Source: RYN-417 sp043743105 (GTDB lineage Bacteria > Patescibacteriota > Saccharimonadia > Saccharimonadales > JACDBH01). Taken from it: a stretch of DNA of 5,395 nucleotides. The notes below the pieces were generated by a model. That model had not been told where the DNA came from. It did no database searches and saw only the letters and a program-made list of their open reading frames with translations. Shown here piece after piece: positions 5,321 to 5,395 of the stretch. The stretch lies in assembly GCA_043743105.1 (NCBI GenBank), contig JAYTXD010000017.1, forward strand, positions 1 to 5,395. The letters run 5' to 3'. Numbering within the stretch: position 1 is the stretch's first letter; every line of letters begins with the position of its first letter. Both the position numbers and the translations under genes were made by a program.

Positions 5321-5395
5321 ACTGATTCCCGCGGTCCTTGTAGTCTTTAAATAATCCAAAACTTGCGCATCCAGTCGAGAGCAAGACAATATCTC
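5295..5395 (-). CDS. murD: UDP-N-acetylmuramoylalanine--D-glutamate ligase, C-terminal end (partial)
   Basis: The minus-strand frame from the window edge reads DIVLLSTGCASFGLFKDY and continues KDRGNQFKAAVRAL to a TAG at 5297-5295 (32 codons plus stop visible). This matches the MurD C-terminus, whose hallmark is VLLSPACASFDxFxxYxxRGxxF. MurD adds D-glutamate, the product of MurI, to UDP-MurNAc-L-Ala in the cytoplasm. The rest of the gene lies beyond the window. It converges on murI with 26 bp of shared coding sequence. The frame is short, but the motif match is specific. Confidence 0.88.
   Translation of the reverse strand, partial: DIVLLSTGCASFGLFKDYKDRGNQFKAAVRAL

Noticed and set aside
1..5395. 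Recoded TGA (Gly) genetic code
   Set aside because: TGA cleanly ends the SGNH, YbaK-like and FolD frames at family-typical positions.
1..5395. CRISPR array, transposase or phage genes
   Set aside because: No regularly spaced direct repeats and no matching coding motifs were seen.

Overview
The window looks like chromosomal DNA of a reduced-genome bacterium, most likely of the Patescibacteria/CPR type and perhaps Saccharibacteria (TM7). That placement is inference. It rests on compact genes with 4-bp overlaps, unusually short versions of FolD (269 aa) and MurI (216 aa), a mix of housekeeping genes and cell-envelope genes, moderate GC, and few Shine-Dalgarno sequences. TGA ends at least three genes (the SGNH hydrolase, ybaK-like and folD genes), so the code is the standard bacterial one. 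The TGA=Gly code of Gracilibacteria and Absconditabacteria is excluded.

Left part, minus strand (1-1730). An operon runs right to left. A YbaK/ProX-type aminoacyl-tRNA deacylase (GTG start at 1427) overlaps by ATGA a secreted or membrane-anchored SGNH esterase with six cysteines. After that a further gene may begin at 44 and run off the window. Upstream of this operon lie an elaborate multi-hairpin palindromic element (1477-1602), a 19-bp terminator hairpin (1613-1654) and a tRNA-Lys(CUU) gene with encoded CCA (1652-1728).

Middle (1731-3766). The tRNA has a plausible minus-strand promoter (TTGCCA, 17 bp, TAAAAT) placed just after the stop of the next gene. Two strong hairpins lie between promoter and tRNA. 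Then comes a 613-aa membrane sensor histidine kinase (about six membrane segments, PAS, HisKA, HATPase) with a low-complexity Pro/Thr/Ala tail. No response regulator is visible beside it.

Right part (3767-5395). A divergent promoter region separates the kinase from folD and murI, which are transcribed to the right with a GTGA overlap. folD has a perfect TATAAT box ending only 8 bases before its ATG, which suggests a leaderless mRNA. murI converges on, and overlaps by 26 bp, the 3' end of a minus-strand murD whose last 32 codons are in the window. murI and murD are both peptidoglycan precursor genes, folD belongs to one-carbon metabolism, and the deacylase and tRNA belong to translation.

No CRISPR, transposase or phage gene is visible. 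The least explained item is the palindromic element at 1477-1602. It could be a structured RNA or a miniature repeat, and the sequence alone does not decide.
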